Source: Knoellia aerolata DSM 18566
GTDB taxonomy: Bacteria > Actinomycetota > Actinomycetes > Actinomycetales > Dermatophilaceae
DNA length: 52,916 bases
Reading direction: 5' to 3'
Assembly: GCF_000768695.1 (NCBI RefSeq)
Contig: NZ_AVPL01000023.1
Coordinates: forward strand, 1 to 52,916
Of this stretch, positions 41,967 through 50,656 are shown one piece after another; the stretch's first letter is position 1, and every line of letters begins with the position of its first letter. The notes beneath the pieces were generated by a model that saw only the letters and a program-made list of their open reading frames with translations, had not been told where the DNA came from and did no database searches. The position numbers and the translations under genes are program-made.

Positions 41967-43670
41967 ATGACGTATGCCGGCCGGCACCAGTCCCCGGGCA
42001 CGCCCGACTCCGAGACCCCCGACGCGGAGCTCGTCGAGGCCGCTCGCGCCTGGGCCGCCGACGACCCCGACCCGCAGACCCGGGCCGAGCTCGAGGCGGT
42101 CATCGCGGCGGCGTCCGGCGGTGACGCGGCGGCGAGGGACGACCTCGCCGACCGGATGTCGGGGATGCTCCAGTTCGGCACCGCCGGCCTGCGTGGCGCC
42201 CTCGGGGGCGGTCCGAACCGGATGAACCGCGCGGTGGTCATCCGCGCGGCAGCCGGCCTCACGGCATACCTCCGGAAGAGCCAGCGGTCCCCGATGGTCG
42301 TCATCGGGTTCGACGCCCGGGTCAACTCCGACGTCTTCGCCCGTGACACCGCGGCCGTCGTCGTCGGCGCCGGTGGGGTCGCTGCCGTGCTGCCGCGGCC
42401 GCTCCCGACGCCGGTCCTCGCCTATGCGATCCGTCACCTCGGGGCCGACGCCGGAGTCATGGTGACGGCCAGCCACAACCCACCCGAGGACAACGGCTAC
42501 AAGGTCTACCTCGGCGACGGCTCCCAGATCGTCTCGCCCGCGGACGTCGAGATCGCCGCCGAGATCGCCCGCGTCGAGCGGGTTGCCGACGTGCCGCTGC
42601 CCGACGACGGGTGGGAGACGCTCGACGAGTCCGTGCTCGAGCGCTACCTCCACGACGTCGTCAGGGTCGTGTCCCCCGACTCCCCGCGCGACCTCGTCGT
42701 CGTCCACACGGCCCTCCACGGTGTGGGCTCCGAGACCGTGGCGCGAGCGTTCGACGGGGCGGGGTATGCCGTCCCGCTGCCGGTCCCGAGCCAGGCCCAG
42801 CCGGACCCCGCGTTCCCGACCGTCTCCTTCCCCAACCCCGAGGAGCCCGGGGCCATGGACGCGGCGCTCGACCTCGCCGAGCAGACCGGGCCCGACGTCG
42901 TCATCGCCAACGACCCCGATGCGGACCGCTGCGCCGTCGCCGTCCCCGGCCCCGGCGGGTGGCGGATGCTGCGCGGCGACGAGGTGGGCGTCCTGCTGGG
43001 GGCGCACCTGCTGGAGCGCGGCGTCCCGTCGAACGCCGTGTTCGCCAACTCCATCGTGTCGTCGCGGATGCTCGCCACCGTGTGCCGGGCCGCCGGGATC
43101 GCCCACGAGGAGACGCTCACCGGCTTCAAGTGGATCTCCCGGGTGCCGGGACTGAGGTACGGCTACGAGGAGGCGCTCGGCTACTGCGTCGACCCGTTGC
43201 AGGTGCGGGACAAGGACGGCGTCTCGGCGGCGCTCGTCGTCGCCGAGATCGTCGCGACGCTCAAGGCCTCCGGTCGGTCCGTCCCCGACCGGCTCGACGA
43301 GCTGGCCGTGGCGCACGGAGTGCACGCGACCGACGCCTTCTCGGTGCGCGTCGAGGACCTCTCGCTCATCGACACGATCATGGCGAGGCTGCGCGCGGAG
43401 CCCCCCACGACCGTGGCGGGGGTGGGCGTCGCCCGTCTCGACGACCTCGCGGCCGGTGACGGCGGGCTCCCGCCGACCGAGGGCCTGCGCTGGTTCCTCG
43501 ACGACGACTCGAGGGTCATCGTGCGCCCGTCCGGGACCGAGCCCAAGCTCAAGGTCTACCTCGAGGTGGTCGAGGCCGTCACCGAGGGCGACCTCGCCGG
43601 GGCCCGGTCGCGGGCCGCGGTGCGGCTCACGGCCATCCGGTCCGACTTCGAGGCGGCCACCGCCCTCTGA
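41967..43670 (+). CDS. pmmB: phospho-sugar mutase (PmmB/PGM2 type), likely phosphopentomutase
   Basis: Alpha-D-phosphohexomutase family, 567 aa. Phosphoserine about 169 in TASHNPPEDNGYKVY, metal loop NDPDADRCAV, sugar loop GFKWISRVPG and EEALGYCVDP, phosphate loop RPSGTEPKLKVYLE. ATG at 41967 after GAAGGAC. PGM2-like members convert ribose-1-phosphate and deoxyribose-1-phosphate to the 5-phosphates; with pnp and deoC around it that is the likely job, though the mycobacterial homologue is named for phosphomannomutase. Stop is close to a TACAGT promoter for the next gene. Confidence 0.92.
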   Translation: MTYAGRHQSPGTPDSETPDAELVEAARAWAADDPDPQTRAELEAVIAAASGGDAAARDDLADRMSGMLQFGTAGLRGALGGGPNRMNRAVVIRAAAGLTAYLRKSQRSPMVVIGFDARVNSDVFARDTAAVVVGAGGVAAVLPRPLPTPVLAYAIRHLGADAGVMVTASHNPPEDNGYKVYLGDGSQIVSPADVEIAAEIARVERVADVPLPDDGWETLDESVLERYLHDVVRVVSPDSPRDLVVVHTALHGVGSETVARAFDGAGYAVPLPVPSQAQPDPAFPTVSFPNPEEPGAMDAALDLAEQTGPDVVIANDPDADRCAVAVPGPGGWRMLRGDEVGVLLGAHLLERGVPSNAVFANSIVSSRMLATVCRAAGIAHEETLTGFKWISRVPGLRYGYEEALGYCVDPLQVRDKDGVSAALVVAEIVATLKASGRSVPDRLDELAVAHGVHATDAFSVRVEDLSLIDTIMARLRAEPPTTVAGVGVARLDDLAAGDGGLPPTEGLRWFLDDDSRVIVRPSGTEPKLKVYLEVVEAVTEGDLAGARSRAAVRLTAIRSDFEAATAL

Positions 43671-43674
43671 GGAA

Positions 43675-43680
43675 TACAGT
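43675..43680 (+). promoter_or_regulatory. possible -10 box of the isocitrate-lyase-like gene
   Basis: TACAGT 33 bases before the ATG at 43713, with GAGGCGAGG as ribosome-binding site; a leadered message. Confidence 0.45.
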
Positions 43681-43712
43681 GGACGTCTTCCGGGACTGAG
43701 GCGAGGTGCGAC

Positions 43713-44519
43713 ATGGGCGTCCACGACGACCGCGTATCGGAGTTCCACCGGCTGCACGCCACCGGGTGCTTCGTCATGCCGAACCCGTGGGACGTCGGGA
43801 GTGCGCGGGTCCTCGAGCGGATGGGGTTCCCCGCGCTGGCCACGACGAGCGCCGGGCTGGCCTGGTCGCTGGGCCTCCCGGACGCCGAGGTCGGGGTGGA
43901 GGACGCCCTCGAGCACCTGCGCGCCGTCGCGGGAGCCGTGTCGGTGCCGGTGAACGCCGACTTCCAGGGCGGGTACGCCGAGGAGCCCGCGGGTGTCGCC
44001 GAGAACGTCCGGCGGGCCACCGACACCGGCGTCGCCGGGCTCTCGATCGAGGACTCGTCGGGCGACCCGGACGAACCGCTGCTCGGCTTCGACCTCGCGG
44101 TCGCACGGGTCGCGGCCGCGCGACGGGCGATCGACGAGTCCGGGACCGGTGTGCTGCTCACCGGACGGTCGGAGGGGTTCGTCGTCGGGCGGCCGGACCT
44201 CGACGAGGCGATCCGCAGGCTGCGCGCCTTCGCCGAGGCCGGTGCGGACTGCCTCTACGCGCCACGGCTCACCCGGCTCGAGGACGTGACGGCGATCGTC
44301 GAGGCGGTGGCGCCCCTGCCGGTCAACCTGCTCGTCAACAGCCCGTTCACGACCGTCGCGGAGGCGGCCGCGCTGGGTGTGCGGCGGATCAGTGTCGGCG
44401 GCACCCTCGCGCGCACGGCGTGGGGTGGGTGGCTCCCGGCCGCGCAGGAGATCGCCGACGAGGGCACCTTCTCGCGGTTCGTCGACCTCCCCGACGTCGA
44501 GGGGCTGTTCGGTCACTGA
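43713..44519 (+). CDS. isocitrate lyase/PEP mutase superfamily protein
   Basis: 268-aa TIM-barrel enzyme. Seen: FVMPNPWDVGSARVLERMGFPALATTSAG (in part), VPVNADFQGGYAEEP (metal-binding Asp), GVAGLSIEDSSGDPD and LLTGRSEGFVVGRPDLDEAIRRL (in part). The Cys-rich isocitrate lyase signature KKCGH is absent, so it belongs to the oxaloacetate decarboxylase/carboxyvinyl-carboxyphosphonate phosphorylmutase side of the family. Its stop overlaps the next start by one base (TGATG). Substrate unknown. Confidence 0.9.
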   Translation: MGVHDDRVSEFHRLHATGCFVMPNPWDVGSARVLERMGFPALATTSAGLAWSLGLPDAEVGVEDALEHLRAVAGAVSVPVNADFQGGYAEEPAGVAENVRRATDTGVAGLSIEDSSGDPDEPLLGFDLAVARVAAARRAIDESGTGVLLTGRSEGFVVGRPDLDEAIRRLRAFAEAGADCLYAPRLTRLEDVTAIVEAVAPLPVNLLVNSPFTTVAEAAALGVRRISVGGTLARTAWGGWLPAAQEIADEGTFSRFVDLPDVEGLFGH

Positions 44520-45010
44520 TGTCGTTCCAGGAGTCGTGGGTCGAGAAGCAGATCCGGGAGGCGCAGGAGCGGGGCGACTTCGACAACCTGCCGGGGGCCG
44601 GTCGTCCGCTGCAGGGGCTCGACGACCCGGACCCCGACTGGTGGGTCAAGAGGATGATGGCCCGCGAGGGGCTCGACCTCGCCGACGCGATGCCGCCGGT
44701 GCTCATGCTGCGCCGCGAGTTCGCCGGGTTCCCGGAGTCGCTCGTGGAGCTGCGGACCGAGGAGGGCGTCCGCGAGGTGCTGTGCGACTACAACCTGAGG
44801 GTCGTCGACGACCGCCGCCGGCCGGTTCTCGGGAAGCAGTCCCCGGTGTGGGCGCCGACGGTCGACGTGGAGGACATGCTGCGACGGTGGCGCGAGCTGC
44901 GGGCCGAACGCCTCGCGGCACAAGCCCCGGAGCCGGGGCCGGAGCCGGAGCCCGGGCCGCCGGCGAGCCCGCCCCGGCGGCGCCGCTGGTGGCAGATCTG
45001 GCGCCCCTGA
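44519..45010 (+). CDS. DUF1992 / DnaJC28-conserved-domain protein
   Basis: 163 aa; ATG at 44519 shares one base with the previous stop. The conserved domain is seen from the start: ESWVEKQIREAQERGDFDNLPGAGRPL (in part), LDDPDPDWWVKRMMAREGL, PPVLMLRREF and LCDYNLRVVDDRRRPVLG. The C-terminal 40 residues are Pro/Glu-rich, ending in RRRRWWQIWRP, a basic-aromatic end that could touch membrane. Role unknown in bacteria. No J-domain is present. Confidence 0.88.
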   Translation: MSFQESWVEKQIREAQERGDFDNLPGAGRPLQGLDDPDPDWWVKRMMAREGLDLADAMPPVLMLRREFAGFPESLVELRTEEGVREVLCDYNLRVVDDRRRPVLGKQSPVWAPTVDVEDMLRRWRELRAERLAAQAPEPGPEPEPGPPASPPRRRRWWQIWRP

Positions 45011-45014
45011 CGCC

Positions 45015-45106
45015 CGGCTCGGCGAGCCGACCCGGCTCGCGAGCCGACCGGGTGCTCCCGAGCCGGATCGAAGCGGCTCACGAGGGCACTCCCGGCTCGC
45101 GAGCCG
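45015..45106. terminator. cluster of CGGCTCG/CGAGCCG palindromes before deoC
   Basis: CGGCTCGGCGAGCCG at 45015-45029, CGGCTCGCGAGCCG at 45033-45046 and again at 45093-45106, 60 bases apart, with degenerate half-sites between. These may end the pnp operon message, or serve as operators for the deoC promoter 50 bases downstream; sequence alone does not decide. Confidence 0.7.
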
Positions 45107-45155
45107 CTTGTCCTGTGCGGCTCCTGCGCGCCACGGGGTGCTGCCCGGGCACGGA

Positions 45156-45161
45156 TAGACT
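45156..45161 (+). promoter_or_regulatory. -10 box of the deoC operon, leaderless architecture
   Basis: TAGACT, 6 bases, GTG at 45168. Confidence 0.6.
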
Positions 45162-45167
45162 CCGTGG

Positions 45168-46190
45168 GTGAACACCCCCGCAACGGACGTCGACTCCACG
45201 CTCGACGCCACGGCTCGCGCCCGCGACCTCGTCGGCGTCTCCCGACTGACGAACTCGGCCCTCACCGGCTGGCTCCACGGACTCCCGGGAGTCGACCAGG
45301 TGGGCTGCGAGGCCCGCGCCGCCGGGCTCGGCACCCGCTCGATCAAGACGACGAGCAAGGCGTGGGCCATCGACCTCGCCATCTCGATGATCGACCTCAC
45401 GACGCTCGAGGGCGCCGACACCCGGGGTCGGGTGCGAGGACTCGCCGCCAAGGCGCTCCTCCCCGACCCGAGCGACCTCAGCACCCCCCGCCCGGCAGCG
45501 GTCTGCGTCTACGGCGACATGGTGACGACGGCCAAGGAGGTCCTCGGCGACAGCGGCGTCAAGGTCGCGGCCGTCGCCACCGCGTTCCCGAGCGGCCGGG
45601 CGAGCATGGCCGTCAAGCTCGCCGACACCCAGGACGCCGTGCGGGCCGGCGCCGACGAGATCGACATGGTCATCGACCGTGGCGCGTTCCTGTCGGGCGA
45701 CTACCTCACCGTCTTCCACCAGATCGCCGAGGTCAAGAAGGCGTGCGTCCGCGCCGACGGCAGTGCGGCTCGGCTCAAGGTCATCATGGAGACCGGCGAG
45801 CTCGTCACCTACGACAACGTCCGCCGCGCCAGCTGGCTGTCGATGCTCGCCGGTGGCGACTTCATCAAGACGAGCACCGGCAAGATCCAGCCGGCCGCGA
45901 CCCTCCCGGTCACCCTCATCATGCTCGAGGCCGTGCGCGACTGGCGCGACCTCACCGGGACGATGGTCGGGGTCAAGCCCGCCGGTGGCATCAAGACGAG
46001 CAAGGACGCGATCAAGTTCCTCGTCACCGTCCACGAGATCGCGGGCGAGGACTGGCTCGACAACCACTGGTTCCGGTTCGGCGCGAGCAGCCTGCTCAAC
46101 GACCTCCTCCTCCAGCGCCAGCGGATGACGACCGGCGCCTACTCCGGCGCCAACTACATCGCCGACGACTCCCCCTCCACGGCCTACTGA
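45168..46190 (+). CDS. deoC: deoxyribose-phosphate aldolase
   Basis: Cleaves 2-deoxyribose-5-phosphate to acetaldehyde and glyceraldehyde-3-phosphate. 340 aa, the long DeoC class. Motifs: VCVYGDMVTTAKEVLG, VAAVATAFPSGRASMAVKLAD (in part), GADEIDMVIDRGAFL, LKVIMETGELVTYDNVRRAS (in part), GGDFIKTSTGKI with the Schiff-base Lys about 234, and VGVKPAGGIKTS with the second Lys. GTG start. The two aldehyde dehydrogenase genes follow within 24 and 1 bases, matching disposal of acetaldehyde. Confidence 0.95.
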   Translation: MNTPATDVDSTLDATARARDLVGVSRLTNSALTGWLHGLPGVDQVGCEARAAGLGTRSIKTTSKAWAIDLAISMIDLTTLEGADTRGRVRGLAAKALLPDPSDLSTPRPAAVCVYGDMVTTAKEVLGDSGVKVAAVATAFPSGRASMAVKLADTQDAVRAGADEIDMVIDRGAFLSGDYLTVFHQIAEVKKACVRADGSAARLKVIMETGELVTYDNVRRASWLSMLAGGDFIKTSTGKIQPAATLPVTLIMLEAVRDWRDLTGTMVGVKPAGGIKTSKDAIKFLVTVHEIAGEDWLDNHWFRFGASSLLNDLLLQRQRMTTGAYSGANYIADDSPSTAY

Positions 46191-46213
46191 GCGAGACGAC
46201 AGGACAACGCGAG

Positions 46214-47653
46214 ATGCCCACCTTCGAGTACGCACCGGCCCCCGAGTCCCGGGCCGTCGTCGACCTCCAGAGCTCCTACGGCCTGTTCATCAACGGCGAG
46301 TTCGTCGACGGCGGCGGCACGAGCTTCAAGTCGATCAGCCCCGCCACCGAGGAGGTCCTCGCCGAGGTCTCCGAGGCGACCGACGCGGACATTGACAAAG
46401 CAGTCGCGGCGGCCCGCAGTGCATACACCCGGGTCTGGTCGCGCATGAGCGGCGCCGACCGCGGCAAGTACCTCTACCGCATCGCCCGCATCCTCCAGGA
46501 GCGGGCGCGCGAGTTCGCCGTCCTCGAGACCCTCGACAACGGCAAGCCGATCAAGGAGAGCCGCGACGTCGACGTGCCGATCGCGGCGGCGCACTTCTTC
46601 TACCACGCGGGGTGGGCCGACAAGCTCGAGTACGCCTCTCTCGGAACCAATCCGCGCCCGCACGGCGTCGTCGGCCAGATCATCCCGTGGAACTTCCCGC
46701 TGCTCATGCTCGCGTGGAAGATCGCTCCTGCCCTGGCCACCGGCAACACCGTCGTCCTCAAGCCGGCCGAGACGACGCCGCTCACCGCGCTCCTCTTCGC
46801 CGAGGTGTGCCAGCAGGCGGAGCTGCCCCCGGGCGTCGTCAACATCGTCACCGGCTCCGGCCCCACCGGCCAGGCCATCGTCGACCACCCCGGCATCGAC
46901 AAGATCGCCTTCACCGGCTCGACCGGCGTCGGCAAGATGATCGCCCGGTCCATCGCCGGCACCCGCAAGAAGGCGACGCTCGAGCTCGGCGGCAAGGCGG
47001 CGAACATCGTCTTCGACGACGCGCCCATCGACCAGGCCGTCGAGGGCATCGTCAACGGGATCTTCTTCAACCAGGGCCACGTCTGCTGCGCGGGCTCGCG
47101 CCTGCTCGTGCAGGAGTCGATCGCCGACGAGTTCGACCGCCGGCTCAAGCGGCGCCTCGGCACGCTGCGCGTCGGCGACCCGCTCGACAAGAACACCGAC
47201 GTCGGGGCCATCAACAGCCGCGCCCAGCTCGACCGCATCGTCGCGCTCACCGACGTGGGCGAGGGCGAAGGTGCCGTGCGCTGGGACAGCGGGTGTGCGC
47301 TTCCGACCAAGGGCTTCTGGTTCCGCCCCACGATCTTCACCGGGGTCAGCCAGACGCACCGGATCGCGCAGGAGGAGATCTTCGGGCCGGTCCTGTCGGT
47401 CCTCACCTTCCGCACGCCGCAGGAGGCCGTCGCCAAGGCGAACAACACCCCCTACGGCCTGTCCGCGGGCATCTGGACCGAGAAGGGCTCGCGCATCCTC
47501 TGGATGGCCGACCAGCTCAAGGCCGGTGTCGTGTGGGCCAACACGTTCAACCAGTTCGACCCGACCAGCCCGTTCGGCGGGTACAAGGAGTCCGGGTACG
47601 GCCGCGAGGGCGGTCGCCACGGTCTCGAGGCCTACGTGAAGACGGGTGCGTGA
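46214..47653 (+). CDS. aldehyde dehydrogenase (NAD(P)+)
   Basis: 479 aa, full-length ALDH. ATG at 46214. Coenzyme part: IIPWNFPLLMLAWKIAPALATGN (in part), VVLKPAETTPLTAL, IAFTGSTGVGKMIA; catalytic Glu in LELGGKAANIVF and nucleophile Cys about 291 in NQGHVCCAGSRLLV; EEIFGPVLSVLTF and FNQFDPTSPFGGYKESGYGREGG (in part) at the end. After deoC, acetaldehyde is the obvious substrate. It is immediately followed by a truncated paralogue, one base beyond its stop. Confidence 0.94.
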   Translation: MPTFEYAPAPESRAVVDLQSSYGLFINGEFVDGGGTSFKSISPATEEVLAEVSEATDADIDKAVAAARSAYTRVWSRMSGADRGKYLYRIARILQERAREFAVLETLDNGKPIKESRDVDVPIAAAHFFYHAGWADKLEYASLGTNPRPHGVVGQIIPWNFPLLMLAWKIAPALATGNTVVLKPAETTPLTALLFAEVCQQAELPPGVVNIVTGSGPTGQAIVDHPGIDKIAFTGSTGVGKMIARSIAGTRKKATLELGGKAANIVFDDAPIDQAVEGIVNGIFFNQGHVCCAGSRLLVQESIADEFDRRLKRRLGTLRVGDPLDKNTDVGAINSRAQLDRIVALTDVGEGEGAVRWDSGCALPTKGFWFRPTIFTGVSQTHRIAQEEIFGPVLSVLTFRTPQEAVAKANNTPYGLSAGIWTEKGSRILWMADQLKAGVVWANTFNQFDPTSPFGGYKESGYGREGGRHGLEAYVKTGA

Positions 47654-47654
47654 G

Positions 47655-48572
47655 ATGGCTCGCGTGGATGTGAAGAAGACCTACAAGCTCTACATCGGGG
47701 GCAAGTTCCCGCGCAGCGAGAGCGGCCGCTCCTACGAGGTGTATGCCGCGCCGTCCACGACCCGGCGCCCCAGGACTGAGCCCCCGAGGTTCCTCGCCAA
47801 CGCGGCGCAGGGATCGCGCAAGGACGCCCGTGACGCGGTGACCGCAGCACGCGCCGCGCAGCCCGGCTGGGCCGGCGCCACGGCGTACAACCGCGGTCAG
47901 GTCCTCTACCGCGTCGCCGAGGTCATGGAGTCGCGCCGCCCCCAGCTCGTCCAGGAGGTTCGCGACGCCGAGGGCCTCAGCCCCGCCGCCGCGGAAGCCG
48001 TTGTCTCACAGGCGATCGACCGCTGGGTCTGGTATGCCGGGTGGTCCGACAAGTACGTCCAGATCCTCGGTGGGCTCAACCCCGTCGCGGGGCCGTACTT
48101 CAACATCTCCGCGTCCGAGCCCACCGGCGTCGTCGCCGTCCTCGCCCCGCAGGGCTCGAGCCTGCTCGGTCTCGTGTCGGTGCTCGCGCCGATCATCGTG
48201 TCCGGCAACGCCGCCGTCGTCGTGACGAGCGCCGACCGCCCGCTGCCGGCGATCACGCTCGCCGAGTGCCTCGCCACGTCGGACGTCCCCGGCGGGGTCG
48301 TCAACATCATCAGCGGCAAGGCGTCCGAGATCGCCCCGTGGCTCGCGAGCCACCGCGACGTCAACGCCATCGACCTCTGCGGCGCCGCCGACGCCGACGG
48401 GGTCGACTGGGCCGCCCTCGAGGAGGCCAGCGCCGACAACCTCAAGCGCGTCCTGCGACCCGCGGGCGAGGGCGCCGGCGCCGTCGAGCCCGACTGGAGC
48501 CAGACCCCCGACCTGTCCCGACTCACCGCCTTCCTCGAGACCAAGACGGTCTGGCACCCCAAGGGCCGGTGA
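47655..48572 (+). CDS. truncated aldehyde-dehydrogenase-like protein without catalytic domain
   Basis: 305 aa, ATG at 47655, one base after the full ALDH stop. It keeps the N-terminal ALDH part: YKLYIGGKFPRSESGRSYEV, AAQPGWAGATAYNRGQVLYRVAEVM (in part), GVVAVLAPQGSSLLGL, VSGNAAVVVTSADRPLPAI, and GGVVNIISGKASEI. After DLCGA, where FTGS would stand, the sequence runs straight to a short end (TAFLETKTVWHPKG), missing both ELGG and the Cys loop. The frame is clean with no stops, so this looks like a maintained pseudoenzyme, perhaps a non-catalytic partner of the ALDH. deoC-ALDH-ALDH sets also occur in Streptomyces (from memory). Confidence 0.85.
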   Translation: MARVDVKKTYKLYIGGKFPRSESGRSYEVYAAPSTTRRPRTEPPRFLANAAQGSRKDARDAVTAARAAQPGWAGATAYNRGQVLYRVAEVMESRRPQLVQEVRDAEGLSPAAAEAVVSQAIDRWVWYAGWSDKYVQILGGLNPVAGPYFNISASEPTGVVAVLAPQGSSLLGLVSVLAPIIVSGNAAVVVTSADRPLPAITLAECLATSDVPGGVVNIISGKASEIAPWLASHRDVNAIDLCGAADADGVDWAALEEASADNLKRVLRPAGEGAGAVEPDWSQTPDLSRLTAFLETKTVWHPKGR

Positions 48573-49186
48573 GCGCCGCCGACCCACGGGCCCGCGTCGT
48601 CGTCCTTGCCGGACCGAGCGGGTCCGGCAAGTCCCGGCTGGCCGAACGCCTCCACGAGGCACACGGCTGGCCGATCGTGCGGCTCGACGACTTCTACCGC
48701 GACCAGGACGACCCCGCGAACCCGCGCAGCGCCGAGCTCGGGATGGTCGACTGGGACCACCCCGGATCGTGGAACCTCGACGCCGCCGTCGCCGCCGTGT
48801 GCGAGCTCGTCGAGACCGGCTCGACCCTGACGCCGGTCTACGACATCTCCCGGAGCCGGGCCGTCTCGACGACGACGCTCACGGCACGTCCGGACGACCT
48901 CGTGCTCGCCGAGGGGATCTTCGCCGCCGAGGTCGTGGCCCCGCTGCGTGCGGCGGGGGTGCTGCACAGCGCCTGGTGCATCCACCACCGCCCCTTCGTG
49001 ACGTTCGTGCGGCGGCTGGTGCGCGACCTCGCGGAGCGGCGCAAGAGCCCGATGGTGCTCGTGCGGCGCGGGCTGGCCCTCATGCGGGCCGAGCCCGAGG
49101 TGATCCGCCGCCAGGTCGAGCTCGGCGCCGAGGCCGCCCGCGCCAAGGACGTCGAGGCCCGGCTGGCCGCCCCCTCCCACGACTGA
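48569..49186 (+). CDS. uridine kinase-like P-loop kinase
   Basis: 205 aa; GTG at 48569 overlaps the previous stop by 4 bases (GTGA). Walker A VVLAGPSGSGKSRLAERL, then IVRLDDFYRDQDDPANP (acidic Asp-Asp-Phe-Tyr loop of the uridine kinase/phosphoribulokinase group), WDHPGSWNLDAAVAAV, TPVYDISRSRAV and LVLAEGIFAAEVV, and the RRLVRDLAERRKSP lid. Phosphorylation of a nucleoside fits the operon, which handles nucleoside breakdown and salvage, but the acceptor is not certain. Confidence 0.87.
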   Translation: MSAADPRARVVVLAGPSGSGKSRLAERLHEAHGWPIVRLDDFYRDQDDPANPRSAELGMVDWDHPGSWNLDAAVAAVCELVETGSTLTPVYDISRSRAVSTTTLTARPDDLVLAEGIFAAEVVAPLRAAGVLHSAWCIHHRPFVTFVRRLVRDLAERRKSPMVLVRRGLALMRAEPEVIRRQVELGAEAARAKDVEARLAAPSHD

Positions 49187-49223
49187 GGCGCGGTCGCCCG
49201 GGCGCGCACCCGGCATACGGCTG

Positions 49224-49249
49224 ACCCCGGGCGGGGTTGCGCCCGGGGT
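49224..49249. terminator. hairpin directly before the second MoxR promoter
   Basis: ACCCCGGGCG, loop GGGTTG, CGCCCGGGGT: perfect 10-bp stem. It ends exactly where the TAGCGT box begins, so it should end the deoC operon and also covers the -35 region of the next gene. Confidence 0.7.
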
Positions 49250-49255
49250 TAGCGT
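49250..49255 (+). promoter_or_regulatory. -10 box of the second MoxR-VWA pair, leaderless architecture
   Basis: TAGCGT, 6 bases (GGAGGG), GTG at 49262. GGAGGG touches the start codon and is too close to act as a normal ribosome-binding site. Confidence 0.55.
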
Positions 49256-49261
49256 GGAGGG

Positions 49262-50647
49262 GTGACTGCACCTGAGCCCCGCACCGTCGGTCAGCTGCGC
49301 GCGTCGGGACACGAGCCCAAGAAGCTCCGCCAGGAGATCCGTGACAACCTCCTCGCCAGGCTCCGGGCCGGCGAGGACCCGTGGCCCGGCCTGCACGGGT
49401 TCGGCGACTCGGTGATCCCCCAGGTCGAGCGGGCGCTGCTCGCCGGCCACGACGTCGTCCTCCTCGGGGAACGCGGGCAGGGCAAGACCCGGCTGCTCCG
49501 GGCCCTGGTCGGCCTGCTCGACGAGTGGACGCCCGTCATCGACGGCTCCGAGCTCGGCGAGCACCCGTTCGAGCCGATCACGCCCGCCTCGATCCGACGC
49601 GCCGCGGAGCTCGGCGACGACCTGCCGGTCACGTGGCGACACCGCAGCGAGAGGTACGCCGAGAAGCTCGCGACGCCGGACACGAGCGTCGCCGACCTCA
49701 TCGGCGACGTCGACCCGATGAAGGTGGCCGAGGGCCGCAGCCTGGGCGACCCGGAGACGATCCACTTCGGGCTCATCCCGCGCAGCCACCGCGGCATGGT
49801 CGCGATCAACGAGCTGCCCGACCTCGCGGAGCGGATCCAGGTCGCGATGCTCAACGTCATGGAGGAGCGCGACATCCAGATCCGCGGCTACGTCCTGCGC
49901 CTCCCGCTCGACGTCCTCGTCGTGGCCAGCGCCAACCCCGAGGACTACACCAACCGCGGCCGGATCATCACCCCGCTCAAGGACCGCTTCGGAGCGGAGA
50001 TCCGCACCCACTACCCGCGCGAGATCGAGGAGGAGATCGCGGTCATCGCGCAGGAGGCCCATCTCGTCGCCCGTGTGCCGGCCCATCTCCTCGAGGTGCT
50101 GGCCCGCTTCACCCGGGCGCTGCGCGCGTCCTCGAGCGTGGACCAGCGGTCGGGGGTGAGCGCCAGGTTCGCCATCGCCGGGGCAGAGACCATCGCCGCC
50201 GCGGCGCTGCACCGCGCGACGACCCGCGGCGAGGACGTGGCGGTCGCGCGCGTCATCGACCTCGAGACCGCCGTGGCCGTGCTCGGCGGCAAGATCGAGT
50301 TCGAGACGGGCGAGGAGGGCCGTGAGCCCGAGATCCTCACCCACCTGCTGCGCACGGCCATCGCCGAGACGGTGCGCGCGCACCTGGGAGGGGTCGACCT
50401 CCGCCTGCTCGTCGACGCGATCGAGGGGGGCGCCACCGTCACCACGGGCGCCCGCGTCAGCGCCCGCGACTTCCTCGCCGGTCTGCCCGTGCTCGGCGAG
50501 TCCGACCTCTACGACCAGGTCACCGACCGCCTGGGTGCCACCGACGACGGGTCGCGCGCGGGTGCGATCGAGCTCGCCCTCGAGGGCCTCTACCTCGCGC
50601 GCCGGATCGGCAAGGAGACGGGCGCCGGGGAGACCGTCTATGGCTGA
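49262..50647 (+). CDS. MoxR/ChlI-like AAA+ ATPase (Rv0958 type)
   Basis: 461 aa. Walker A LLGERGQGKTRLLRA at about 67-81; Walker B region GMVAINELPDLAERIQ, where the usual Asp before Glu is Asn; sensor 1 VVASANPEDYTNRG; Arg finger region PLKDRFGAEIRTHYP. C-terminal AAA lid: VDQRSGVSARFAIAGAETIAA (in part). It resembles magnesium chelatase I subunits but no tetrapyrrole gene is near; size and partner match the Rv0958/Rv0959 pair (459 and 672 aa, from memory). The VWA partner begins 9 bases on. Client unknown. Confidence 0.92.
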   Translation: MTAPEPRTVGQLRASGHEPKKLRQEIRDNLLARLRAGEDPWPGLHGFGDSVIPQVERALLAGHDVVLLGERGQGKTRLLRALVGLLDEWTPVIDGSELGEHPFEPITPASIRRAAELGDDLPVTWRHRSERYAEKLATPDTSVADLIGDVDPMKVAEGRSLGDPETIHFGLIPRSHRGMVAINELPDLAERIQVAMLNVMEERDIQIRGYVLRLPLDVLVVASANPEDYTNRGRIITPLKDRFGAEIRTHYPREIEEEIAVIAQEAHLVARVPAHLLEVLARFTRALRASSSVDQRSGVSARFAIAGAETIAAAALHRATTRGEDVAVARVIDLETAVAVLGGKIEFETGEEGREPEILTHLLRTAIAETVRAHLGGVDLRLLVDAIEGGATVTTGARVSARDFLAGLPVLGESDLYDQVTDRLGATDDGSRAGAIELALEGLYLARRIGKETGAGETVYG

Positions 50648-50656
50648 GCCGCGACC

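Noticed and set aside
47655-48572. Frameshifted ALDH pseudogene
   Set aside because: Frame, start, overlap with the next gene and a proper C-terminal end are all intact; the deletion is clean, so it is listed as a gene.
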